A DNA stretch of 64,000 bases from JAISFI01 sp031553775 (GTDB lineage Bacteria; Bacteroidota; Bacteroidia; Bacteroidales; Azobacteroidaceae), in assembly GCA_031553775.1 (NCBI GenBank), contig JAVBLA010000005.1, positions 62,001 to 126,000 of the forward strand, written 5' to 3'. Within the stretch, counting starts at the first letter, position 1, and the number at the start of each line of letters is the position of its first letter. Shown piece after piece: positions 53,282 to 61,980 of the stretch. The notes beneath the pieces were generated by a model. That model saw only the letters and a list, made by a program, of their open reading frames with translations, did not search any database and was not told where the DNA came from. A program made the translations under genes and the position numbers.

Positions 53282-53956
53282 TCAAAGTGTTACCTCCGTC
53301 ACCAACTGCCCATCGAACAAATTAATAATCCGGGAAGCATAACCCGCATCATGCTGACTGTGAGTCACCATCACGATCGTAGTTCCTTCTTTATTGAGTT
53401 CGGTAAGTAAATCCATGACTTCCTTTCCGTTCTTCGAATCGAGGTTACCTGTCGGCTCATCTGCCAGGATCAGTTTAGGACCGGCAACGACCGCCCGGGC
53501 AATGGCTACACGCTGCTGCTGACCGCCCGAAAGCTGTTGCGGAAAATGTTTCGACCGGTGTGAAATCTGCATCCTGTCCATCGCTGCCTGTACTCTTTTT
53601 TTCCGTTCCGAAGCAGAAATACCCATATACAACAACGGTAATTCAATATTTTCGAACACATCGAGTTCCTCGATCAGGTTAAAACTCTGGAAAACAAATC
53701 CGATAACACCCTTCCGGAGATTGGTTCGCCGTTTTTCGGAATATTTCCCCACTTCCGTTCCATTCAGGAAATACTCACCCCCCGTAGGATTATCCAATAA
53801 TCCCAGGACATTGAGCATAGTCGATTTTCCACATCCCGAAGGCCCCATTACAGCCACAAATTCTCCTTCCTTAATTTCCAGGCTGACATTATTTAACGCC
53901 CAGGTTTCTACTTCTTCCGTACGGAAGATCTTTTGAAGATTGATTGTTTTGATCAT
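53282..53956 (-). CDS. ABC transporter ATPase, LolD/MacB type
   Basis: 224 residues from ATG 53956; the extension to 54016 runs through repeat DNA. Walker A GPSGCGKST (38-46), signature LSGGQQQR, Walker B LILADEPTGNLDS and the switch VTHSQHDAGYA are intact. The family (MacB, LolD, FtsE-like) powers FtsX-type permeases. It is the last gene of the exporter operon, downstream of both permease genes, and would supply ATP hydrolysis for them. Its substrate is unknown; drug, peptide or lipoprotein export are the usual options. Confidence 0.9.
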   Translation of the reverse strand: MIKTINLQKIFRTEEVETWALNNVSLEIKEGEFVAVMGPSGCGKSTMLNVLGLLDNPTGGEYFLNGTEVGKYSEKRRTNLRKGVIGFVFQSFNLIEELDVFENIELPLLYMGISASERKKRVQAAMDRMQISHRSKHFPQQLSGGQQQRVAIARAVVAGPKLILADEPTGNLDSKNGKEVMDLLTELNKEGTTIVMVTHSQHDAGYASRIINLFDGQLVTEVTL

Positions 53957-53963
53957 AACTTTA

Positions 53964-54072
53964 TAATTGAGAATTGAGAATTGAGAATTGAAAACCATTA
54001 GATCAGACTTAGGCAATTAAGAATTGAAAAAGCATTCCATAATTTTCAATTCTCAATTTTCAATTTTTAATT
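53964..54072. repeat. Inverted-repeat element with GAGAATTGAGAATT / CAATTCTCAATT arms
   Basis: Left arm about 53966-53992 of tandem GAATTGA units, right arm about 54040-54072 of CAATTTTCAATTCTCAATT units, complementary across a core of about 45 bp. The right arm encodes the final residues IKN and the stop codon of the permease at 54060. Confidence 0.7.
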
Positions 54073-56429
54073 AGTTTCATCCCTTCCACCGGATTCTCCC
54101 CCGCCACCTTCAATACCCTGAAAATAACAGTCAGCAGCACCAAAAGAAGCGCAACAATATAGATTCCAAGAAAGAAAATCCAGTTCAGGGATACTCTTTC
54201 GATATATTGTTCCAGCCAATTGTTTCCTATGGCATATACCAGGAGGAAAACCAACAGGCTGGCTATTGTAAGCATTATGAAATATTTCCGGACAAAAAGA
54301 AAAACGATATTCCGGATGTTTGCTCCGTTGATCTTACGGATCGCCACTTCTTTCCTTCTTCGCTCGGTATTTAATGTAACAGAAGAGTACAGGCTCATAA
54401 AACAGATAGCCAGTGCAATACAAGCGAACAAAGTACCGGTTTTACGCAGTGCACTTTCATTTTCCAGTACTCTCTCCCTGATCTGCGAGTCTAAAGTTCG
54501 GATTTCAACGTCAATCGTCTCCGGAACAAACTCCCTGAGACATTGATTTATATATTTTTTCACTTCGTTTTCTTTTCCCGGCAGTGCTTTTACATATATA
54601 TAGGGACTATTCCAGGGATCTTCTTCCGAAAGATAATAAACAAGAGGATTATTCTCATTGTGAAATTGGCTGTTTTTCAAATTCCTGAAATAGGTCACAT
54701 TTTGCACAACACCTATAATCGTATAACGATTTTCCGTACCGGATAAAAAAGTTTTACCTATCGCTCCTTCCTCCCCATACAAAGCTGCAAATCGTTCATC
54801 AACCACAGCTAAGCCGGGAATCTGCCGATCATCAAAAAATCTTCCCGAAAGTAATTTCACATGAAAAAAATCAAGAAATTCCGGTGAAATATACATACGG
54901 GTTGCCCAGGGGAAACGTCCTCCGGTTTCCATGTCTATCCCCGTAAACGAATTATGATAAAAATCCGTATTGGTAAAGATGGCTTTTTCAACCAAGGGAG
55001 AAAGTTGTATCTTGCGAAGAATTATTTCCCGATTCTCCATCAAGGGTTTCTTTTTATAGCATGGGATCAGAAAAATTTCCGTTTTTTCCTGTGGAGTTAA
55101 AGTAGCAAAAATACCCGAATAAGTTTTATTCATTTGCAGGGATACCAATGCTAAGGCTGACATAAAACCGAGGAAAATAAGCATTTGTATGAATAACAGA
55201 ATATCTCTGACTATCATCCTGTTACCCTTCCCTACTATTCCCAGTAAAGTCGTTTTAACACTCAGTTTCTCCACACTCAGTACCGGAGCAATACACAACA
55301 GAGCGATACAGGGAATCCCGAGTAAAACATATTCAAACAACTGCATCCTTACAATAGAAGCATCATAATAGACAAACTGGCCTTTCAGCAACTCAAAATA
55401 AGGAATAAATAAATCCTTCAGGAAAAAACTCAGGATACCTGCCAATAACCAGATGATCAGAAAATCTGAAAAGATCTGAAAAAAGAGATTCTTACGCCCA
55501 GCTCCATTGACTTTTCGAATAGCATAATTATCGAGACGATTATAACATTGCGTCGTTAAAAAAGAGATATAATTTAGCAGTCCGGTCAGCAGGATTAAAA
55601 AACCGATAATTACGATGATCGACACTCGTGTCTTTTGATTCTCCAGCATAAATGGAAAATCATAAGGGCCTATCAGTATATCTTCTTCAGGTCCTTTCAA
55701 GCGGGCAAACTCATGTAATTCTTTCTGTAAATGAGTAGTAGAAGCTCCTTTCTTCAATAAAATGAGCGGACTTAGTACATCCACATCATACCTGACCGGT
55801 TCTGTTTTTGCCCGTTCAAAAAATCCATCAGAGACATTGAAAACAAATCCACCGGGATCTTCCATCCTGAGAAATGAATTTTTAGGAATATCTTTAAGAA
55901 TTCCGGTGATATAAAAGACCTTTTCATGTGTAATGATTTTCTGTCCCAGCAGATCCTTCGGTTTTCCTATTTTTTTTGCAAAACTTTCGAATAAAATAAT
56001 ACTATTAGCACTGTGGGTCGTCTGATGAATGCTTCCGGCAAGCAATTTGAGCGAGAAAAACGAAATTAGAGACGTATCGGCTTCCACAAGTTTCAATTCA
56101 TATTCTCTGTTTGGACTGTTATTACTCTCAAACGAAGAATGATAGTTCATATAGGGAAAGAAAAAAGTGACCTTTTCTATTTCCCCGGGAAAACGGTCTT
56201 TAAGTTCCTGCCGAAGATCGATGGAAGGGAAGTCTCCTTTGTAGGTCACTACATACATCCGGTCTACATCCGGATGAAATCGATCCCAGCCGGCCAGAAA
56301 ACGGGGAATATAGCTACAAAGGGTAAAACAGACCAATCCTACGGCGACTCCGAGGACTCCGATCAGGTTTTGAATCTTGTATTCCCAAAGACTCCTACAT
56401 GCGGTTTTTAAATAATGCAATAATAACAT
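54060..56429 (-). CDS. FtsX-type ABC transporter permease, first copy
   Basis: 789 residues from ATG 56429. One N-terminal transmembrane helix (LIGVLGVAVGLVCFTLCSYI), a MacB-like periplasmic core domain (about 45-280), the first FtsX bundle of helices (VSIIVIIGFLILLTGLLNYI), a second periplasmic domain and a final FtsX bundle. This is the double MacB_PCD-FtsX layout of Bacteroidetes permeases. It pairs with the ATPase at 53282 and the similar permease at 56478. Last residues and stop lie in a repeat arm. Substrate unknown. Confidence 0.85.
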   Translation of the reverse strand: MLLLHYLKTACRSLWEYKIQNLIGVLGVAVGLVCFTLCSYIPRFLAGWDRFHPDVDRMYVVTYKGDFPSIDLRQELKDRFPGEIEKVTFFFPYMNYHSSFESNNSPNREYELKLVEADTSLISFFSLKLLAGSIHQTTHSANSIILFESFAKKIGKPKDLLGQKIITHEKVFYITGILKDIPKNSFLRMEDPGGFVFNVSDGFFERAKTEPVRYDVDVLSPLILLKKGASTTHLQKELHEFARLKGPEEDILIGPYDFPFMLENQKTRVSIIVIIGFLILLTGLLNYISFLTTQCYNRLDNYAIRKVNGAGRKNLFFQIFSDFLIIWLLAGILSFFLKDLFIPYFELLKGQFVYYDASIVRMQLFEYVLLGIPCIALLCIAPVLSVEKLSVKTTLLGIVGKGNRMIVRDILLFIQMLIFLGFMSALALVSLQMNKTYSGIFATLTPQEKTEIFLIPCYKKKPLMENREIILRKIQLSPLVEKAIFTNTDFYHNSFTGIDMETGGRFPWATRMYISPEFLDFFHVKLLSGRFFDDRQIPGLAVVDERFAALYGEEGAIGKTFLSGTENRYTIIGVVQNVTYFRNLKNSQFHNENNPLVYYLSEEDPWNSPYIYVKALPGKENEVKKYINQCLREFVPETIDVEIRTLDSQIRERVLENESALRKTGTLFACIALAICFMSLYSSVTLNTERRRKEVAIRKINGANIRNIVFLFVRKYFIMLTIASLLVFLLVYAIGNNWLEQYIERVSLNWIFFLGIYIVALLLVLLTVIFRVLKVAGENPVEGMKLIKN

Positions 56430-56477
56430 GATCAGATTTCTTCTTAATAATTCAAACTTACAAATTTTCACTATATT

Positions 56478-58856
56478 TTATTCTATTTTCAATGAATCTA
56501 CCGGATTAGACACAGCCGCCCGCCAACTTTGCCAGGAAAGGGAGACGACCGATACCAGAAGTACCGACAAGCCTGCCAATACAAATATCCACCAGTCGAG
56601 AGAAATCTTACAGGTAAAGTTCTCCAGCCAGAGACGCATTACATACCAGCCTGCCGGAAGGGCAATCACAAAAGCCAGTATAATCCAACGAATGTATTCT
56701 ATATTCAGCATACGGATAATACTTCCTGCTGTGGCCCCATTGACTTTCCGTATGCCGATTTCCTTCGTTCTCCGCTTGATGGCAAAAGCCATGAAAATGA
56801 TCAAGCCAAGGTTGGCTATTATCAGACATAACAAGGTAAAAATGTATACCAGCTTCTCTGCATTCAATTCATTGCGGTATTTTTCATTGAAAATGTCTTT
56901 CATAAATGTATAATCGGCCGGATAATCAGGATTGACATCTTTCCACACCCGGTTGAAAACAGCCAGTGACTCCTGAAAACGATCCGGATCCAGACGCACC
57001 AGGATACAATGCAGGAAGTATTTCCGTTGCATAATCAGCATCGGAATAGATGCATCATGCAAAGCCGTATAATAAAAATCATCGGTAACGCCACAGATAA
57101 TCCCTTCACGAATATAATCCAGAACGTTACTCTCGATCATCAATTTTTTCCCTATAGCCTCTTCAGGAGTCCGGAAACCCAATGCCTGCATCGCTTTAGA
57201 ATTGATCATATATTCTTCGGTATAATCTGTATGTTTTTTATGATTGAGACGATCGAGCAGCAAGGTATCTTCTTCTTTATAACTATATTTCCCGGGAGAA
57301 AAAATAGTTCCTGCAACAGGATCGATCCGGAAGAAAGGGAAAAAATCTTCTCCTACCACTAACAGGGGCAAGACCTGCCAATCCAGAGTATCTGTCCGGC
57401 TTACCTGAATGCCATCCCGGATGGCGTCTCCGGGAAGTTGAAAAGAGGCCGTCACCGCCTGTATTCCGGTATGCTTCAGGAGTTCTTTCTTCAGGAGTTC
57501 ATATCTTTCCTTGATCGGCTCGGCTTGTTCTTTCATCGCCAGAATGGAAGCGTCATTTCCTCCCACCTGTACATTTCTGACCAGATGCATCTGCCTGGAA
57601 ATTCCAAAAGCAAGGATTACCACCATCATAACAATTGTGTATTGGGCAGTGAGCATATATTGTATATTCCTGTATGGAGTTTTTCCGAATTTCAGTTCTT
57701 CATCGGCATACCCGAATAATGTGGAAGACAAATGCATCACAACCGGAATTAACGAAACAACAAGAATCAACAGCAGGAAACACAATGAAAGGCCGATAAT
57801 ATCTATCCGGGAGAGCTCCAGTAAAAGTCCTGAAGCCGAAGAAGCGCACCAGGCAAGTCCCCCTCCCGTAAGCCAAGCCAGACAAGCCAACAATGCTGCC
57901 AGTGTACCTTCATCTCTTACGACGGTAAAAGAAGAAGCTCCATTCAAACGGAGAAGCTGATAATACTTTCTGTTAAAAGAAAAAATCAGACTCGTATTCA
58001 ACCATAAGTTAAACAAAACGATCAGTAACAACAACACATTGGCGCCTGCAATCAGGTAAATGTAATAAATATTTCCGTTCGGTTCCATTTCCCTGACTAT
58101 GCGACTATGTAAATGAATATCCGTTAAAGGCATCAGGTGAACCCGCAAACGGGTTTTCTCTCCAAAAATAGTCCGGCCATACTCTAGTATTTTCGGTTCC
58201 AGATCCGGCAGGTTCGTATGTTCTTTCAACAAGAGGTAATTATACGACCAAAGGTCATCTGTTTCCTGAGCATGCAACAGTATATCCGTATAAAAATGCG
58301 AGGTTGCCGGAATATCTTCGAATACACCGGAAACAAAAAAAACACTATCAAGAAACTGCCTACCCGTTAACTGGAATTCCTGTCCGACAGCCTGTTCAAC
58401 GCCACCAAAGAACTGCCGGGCAAAGCTTTCGCTTACAACCGCCTGGTTAGGAGCCTGTAATACATGATTCTTATCCTCTCCGGCAATCAAAGGAATGGTA
58501 AATACATTAAAAAAGTTATAACTGACAAAATAAAAACTGTTGACCACCCGGGGTACTCCCTGGTATGTGAGTAGTCCTGTATGGATTTTGACCATCTTCA
58601 CAATTTCTTCTACCTCCGGAATCTGCCCGGTCATTCCTCCTAATTTTTCGGAATAAATCCGCCCGTCTACCGGTTCTTCACCGAATTGAAATGACAGGCG
58701 CACCATCCGGTCGGCATTCAGATTATACCTGTCATACGAATACTCCCTTTTTACATAAGCATACGACAACAACAAGCATGCAAACATTACCGACAATCCC
58801 AGCAAGTTTACTACCCGCAAAGAAACACTCTTACCAAATCTCCTGAAAATCTTCAT
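56478..58856 (-). CDS. FtsX-type ABC transporter permease, second copy
   Basis: 792 residues from ATG 58856. The same double arrangement as the previous gene: an N-terminal helix (VVNLLGLSVMFACLLLSYAY), MacB-like periplasmic domain, FtsX bundle (NIYYIYLIAGANVLLLLIVL), a second periplasmic domain and a terminal bundle (EIGIRKVNGATAGSIIRMLN). The segment EIGIRKVNGA is the coupling helix that meets the ATPase. Sequence is diverged from the neighbouring permease, suggesting a heterodimer. It lies between the membrane fusion protein and the first permease on the same strand, gap 48 bp. Confidence 0.85.
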   Translation of the reverse strand: MKIFRRFGKSVSLRVVNLLGLSVMFACLLLSYAYVKREYSYDRYNLNADRMVRLSFQFGEEPVDGRIYSEKLGGMTGQIPEVEEIVKMVKIHTGLLTYQGVPRVVNSFYFVSYNFFNVFTIPLIAGEDKNHVLQAPNQAVVSESFARQFFGGVEQAVGQEFQLTGRQFLDSVFFVSGVFEDIPATSHFYTDILLHAQETDDLWSYNYLLLKEHTNLPDLEPKILEYGRTIFGEKTRLRVHLMPLTDIHLHSRIVREMEPNGNIYYIYLIAGANVLLLLIVLFNLWLNTSLIFSFNRKYYQLLRLNGASSFTVVRDEGTLAALLACLAWLTGGGLAWCASSASGLLLELSRIDIIGLSLCFLLLILVVSLIPVVMHLSSTLFGYADEELKFGKTPYRNIQYMLTAQYTIVMMVVILAFGISRQMHLVRNVQVGGNDASILAMKEQAEPIKERYELLKKELLKHTGIQAVTASFQLPGDAIRDGIQVSRTDTLDWQVLPLLVVGEDFFPFFRIDPVAGTIFSPGKYSYKEEDTLLLDRLNHKKHTDYTEEYMINSKAMQALGFRTPEEAIGKKLMIESNVLDYIREGIICGVTDDFYYTALHDASIPMLIMQRKYFLHCILVRLDPDRFQESLAVFNRVWKDVNPDYPADYTFMKDIFNEKYRNELNAEKLVYIFTLLCLIIANLGLIIFMAFAIKRRTKEIGIRKVNGATAGSIIRMLNIEYIRWIILAFVIALPAGWYVMRLWLENFTCKISLDWWIFVLAGLSVLLVSVVSLSWQSWRAAVSNPVDSLKIE

Positions 58857-58902
58857 ATTCAACTCCTTTTCCTCTAATTTTTCACTTTTCGTTTTTCACT
58901 TT

Positions 58903-60171
58903 TCACTTCAAGACGATTTCCTCCGAATCCCCAAAGTTATCATATCCCGAGACAATAACGAGTTCTCCGGCCTTTAATCCTCCGGTTATTTCATATTGTT
59001 GAGGGTTCTGACGCCCGATGGAAACAGGGATTTTTACAGCTTTCGTCTTCGATTCGTTGAGTTTGAAGATCCACTGCCCGCCTGTCGACTGGAAAAAATT
59101 CCCTTTAGAGATAACCAATGCATCTTCCGGACTTCCCAATTCAACTTGTATACGATAGTTTTTACCGATACGGATATTGTCGGGTTTCCGGTCTGAAAAT
59201 ACCAAATCGACGGCAAACTGGCGATCTTTGATCTCCGGATTTATCCGGGATATCTTCAAAGGATATCTTTCTCCCTGGTAGATAACGGTGGCCGGTAAGC
59301 CCAAAAAGATCCGGTCGATATAATATTCGCTGATTTTTGTGTGCAATTTGAATTGATCCACTACTTTCAGTTCGCCGACAGAGGTACCCAGGCCAATGCG
59401 TTCTCCGGGAATAACGCTCACAAAGCTGAGTTGCCCGGCGATAGGCGCCCGTACGACCAGGTGATCCATCCGTTCGGCACTCCTGCGGAAACGTTTTTCT
59501 TCCCTTTCCATGTCGTTTTTCATCAGATCCCTTTGGATCAGGCTCATCAGGGAATCCTGCTTCAACTCGTTCAGTAACAGTTCAGTTGTTTTTTCATTCA
59601 GGTGATATTCATCGGACGACACTTCCAATTGCGCTTTGCTCCGGATACCGATGGTATATTCTTCCTGATCCAGGGCATATTGCTTGCCGAGCCGTTGCAT
59701 CTTATAAACCGTTTCCAAACTCTGGCGTTTGAGCTGGGAGGATTTCCTTTCCATTTCGAGCAGATTTTCCCGGTATGAAATCCGTTTTTTCTCCAGTTCA
59801 TCGCGGTTGTCGTCTATTTCCCTGACCAGTTCCGGATTGGAGAGCAAGAGAATCGTATCGCCCTGTGCCAGCATGCTACCGTCTTCCGAAACAATCCGTT
59901 CTACAATTCCTCCTTCCAAAGTGTTCAGTCGAATAGTCAGGATGGGCAATACCATTCCTTCCGCATCCAGATATTCCAGAAATTTGCTTTGCTGCACTTC
60001 AGACACTTCCAGTTTTTCAAGATCATATCTCAGCCTTTTCGGACCGGAAGCCGAAATAATCATATAAATAAACAGTGCCAGGAAAAGCAGTCCTGCTATA
60101 ATATAGTACTTATAGCGGATAAACGGATGTTTTTTCCGGATCGCCCGGTCCATATTGTCTTTTATTTCCAT
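58903..60171 (-). CDS. Periplasmic membrane-fusion (HlyD-type) protein
   Basis: 422 residues. One N-terminal transmembrane helix (IIAGLLFLALFIYMIISA) with a short cytosolic tail, then a biotinyl-lipoyl-like strand (LNTLEGGIVERIVSEDGSML), a long coiled-coil hairpin (about 95-215) and the second half of the lipoyl domain (VVRAPIAGQLSFVSVIPGER). The C-terminus has the barrel and proximal domain (VELGSPEDALVISKGNFFQS). It would bridge the permeases and the TolC-type channel. Gaps of 46 bp and 13 bp to its neighbours fit one operon. Confidence 0.88.
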   Translation of the reverse strand: MEIKDNMDRAIRKKHPFIRYKYYIIAGLLFLALFIYMIISASGPKRLRYDLEKLEVSEVQQSKFLEYLDAEGMVLPILTIRLNTLEGGIVERIVSEDGSMLAQGDTILLLSNPELVREIDDNRDELEKKRISYRENLLEMERKSSQLKRQSLETVYKMQRLGKQYALDQEEYTIGIRSKAQLEVSSDEYHLNEKTTELLLNELKQDSLMSLIQRDLMKNDMEREEKRFRRSAERMDHLVVRAPIAGQLSFVSVIPGERIGLGTSVGELKVVDQFKLHTKISEYYIDRIFLGLPATVIYQGERYPLKISRINPEIKDRQFAVDLVFSDRKPDNIRIGKNYRIQVELGSPEDALVISKGNFFQSTGGQWIFKLNESKTKAVKIPVSIGRQNPQQYEITGGLKAGELVIVSGYDNFGDSEEIVLK

Positions 60172-60184
60172 AGAACCATTTTTT

Positions 60185-61813
60185 CTATCTCAGGATTAAA
60201 TCATAATCTTCCGTAACCGGCAGATTTTTCTCAAAATCAAACAATGTCATACTTCTCAAACCGTAATATAAACTCCAGTAATTTGACAACGCATTGATAT
60301 AGCTTCGCTTTGCCGCATCTTTCTCCGCTATCGATGCATTCAGGTCGAGAATGGTCGATTTACCGAGAATATAAAGTTTACGGGCCACTTCACTGCGCCG
60401 TTCCGCCGTTTTATCGGTTTTATCGGCAATTTGAATATTTCCCTCCTGTATATTGAATTGTTTGACTATTTTCCGCACATTTTGTTCAAAAGTAATCCGC
60501 TCCTGTTCTACCTGCGTCCGTACCATTTCGCGGTTGGATTCGGCTACTTTGACCTGTCCCTTGCCTCTTCCCCAGTCCAGCACAGGAAGACGGATCCCTA
60601 ATTGCACATATTGCTGGTTCATCAGGTCTTTATAAGCATTTCCCGGTTGATCCGCTTTCTGTGTCAGCCCGAATTCCGCATACAAGTCGACCTTCAATCC
60701 CCGGTTAGCTTTAGCCTGTGCAACCTGACTGTCACTCTCCAGGAAACGCCTTTTCATCGACAATATATCCGGACTATTGGCCAGGGCTAACTGCAAAGCC
60801 CGGTCGATATCCACCTTCAGCGAAGGAATCCCGGAAGCCAGAGAAACTTCAATTAGCTGATCATCTGCCATTCCCAGATAAGTTTTCAGGTTATGCATGC
60901 AGTCATCCAGATGAATACGTGCATTCAACAGATTACTTTCTTCGGTTAAGCGGTTGATTTCCAGTTGCAGCATTTCATTTTCCGTAATAGTCCCTATATT
61001 ATATCTTCCTTGGGCAAAATGATAAAGAGTATCTGCATTGGCATGATTGGTCCGGGCAATTTGCAGGTTAGTTTGCGCCATAGCCAGGTCAAAAAACAAA
61101 GAAACTGTCCGGGCTGCTACCAGTTCCAGGGTTTCAGTATACGTTCTTTTTGCTTCTTCAAACCGTAAGGGTTCTATTTTCCTATCCCATTTCAGACTGT
61201 TATATCCAAGAAGCGACTGACTATAACCAATCATAAAAGGAACCGTTTTATAAGATACCTCGTCATTTTCAAAGGCATCCATTCTCTGAAGACTCGAAGT
61301 TATAAAGAAATTACCACCTGTCAGCGATACATTTTGATTCAGTGTCAGATTAGCATCTGTCATCAATTGATTTTGCTGAAGATAGGCAGATGTACCATCC
61401 GGCTGAATGATCGGATTGATACTATGGTTAAAATTAGGCGTGGAAGAAAACGACAGGGAAGGCAGATAATTGGCCTTGTAATAACAATAATTCCAGTACT
61501 TCGAACGGAAATTATGACGGGCAGAGATAACATCCGGGGAGTGTTGTTGTGCCGTTTCTATCGACTTTTTCAGGTCTAATGTTACTACTGATGCTTCTTG
61601 TGTAAAACAGGGAAGAAAGAGAAATTGAAAATTGAAAATTAAAAATTGAAAATTAAAAGCTGAAAAATGAGAATTGGGGATTGCTTGTTTGCGATTAAAA
61701 AAGGAAAACTGACAAAAGGTGCCTTTCGACAGAGAACCGGGAAGTAGGAAAAACACAATACTCCGGATCAGGTTCTTTACGATTGAAGATATGTTAAATC
61801 TCAATGATTCCAT
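60185..61813 (-). CDS. TolC-family outer-membrane efflux protein with abnormal N-terminal leader
   Basis: 542 residues from ATG 61813. From about residue 78 the sequence is a standard TolC family member: LDLKKSIETAQQHSPDVISA, helical barrels with IETAQ- and VAQAK-type repeats, and VKVAESNREMVRTQVEQERI. The first 77 residues are odd: a hydrophobic stretch (LIRSIVFFLLPGSLS) and then FSAFNFQFLIFNFQFLFLPC, encoded by a CAATTTT-type low-complexity element of the kind seen between genes. It contains no ATG from which a shorter protein could start. The true leader is uncertain. First gene of the exporter operon, divergent from the response regulator. Confidence 0.82.
   Translation of the reverse strand: MESLRFNISSIVKNLIRSIVFFLLPGSLSKGTFCQFSFFNRKQAIPNSHFSAFNFQFLIFNFQFLFLPCFTQEASVVTLDLKKSIETAQQHSPDVISARHNFRSKYWNYCYYKANYLPSLSFSSTPNFNHSINPIIQPDGTSAYLQQNQLMTDANLTLNQNVSLTGGNFFITSSLQRMDAFENDEVSYKTVPFMIGYSQSLLGYNSLKWDRKIEPLRFEEAKRTYTETLELVAARTVSLFFDLAMAQTNLQIARTNHANADTLYHFAQGRYNIGTITENEMLQLEINRLTEESNLLNARIHLDDCMHNLKTYLGMADDQLIEVSLASGIPSLKVDIDRALQLALANSPDILSMKRRFLESDSQVAQAKANRGLKVDLYAEFGLTQKADQPGNAYKDLMNQQYVQLGIRLPVLDWGRGKGQVKVAESNREMVRTQVEQERITFEQNVRKIVKQFNIQEGNIQIADKTDKTAERRSEVARKLYILGKSTILDLNASIAEKDAAKRSYINALSNYWSLYYGLRSMTLFDFEKNLPVTEDYDLILR
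61619..61671. repeat. Low-complexity AAATTGAAAATT element inside the tolC leader
   Basis: GAAATTGAAAATTGAAAATT-type tandem units, ending with AATGAGAATT, resemble the intergenic elements at 54040-54072 and 39640. In the minus-strand frame they encode repeated FNFQF residues. Confidence 0.75.
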
Positions 61814-61822
61814 ATTAGTATA

Positions 61823-61843
61823 GGTATGACAATTATCATACCA
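61823..61843 (-). promoter_or_regulatory. Palindrome GGTATGACAATTATCATACC with sigma-54-like resemblance
   Basis: 18 of 20 positions are self-complementary. On the minus strand TGGTATGATAATTGTC resembles the sigma-54 form TGGYAYRN4TTGCW but has TTGTC at the -12 end. It ends only about 15 bp before the tolC ATG at 61813, close for a promoter, so an operator is equally possible. The neighbouring regulator is of sigma-54 type. Confidence 0.4.
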
Positions 61844-61956
61844 ATAATACAACTAGATATATATCAATCTATTATGCATGATTCATTTAAATAAAATACG
61901 TGCGAATACGCACAAATAAAGTTCAATAGCGCACATTTGGAAAGTAAAAAAATACC

Positions 61957-61964
61957 TATATTTG
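61957..61964 (+). promoter_or_regulatory. -7 box TATATTTG of the response regulator
   Basis: Perfect TAnnTTTG match, 17 bp before ATG 61981. Confidence 0.6.
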
Positions 61965-61980
61965 CCGGGAAGATATAAAC

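Noticed and set aside
56139..57960. Several plus-strand frames of 90-149 codons
   Set aside because: They are antisense shadows of the two permease genes.
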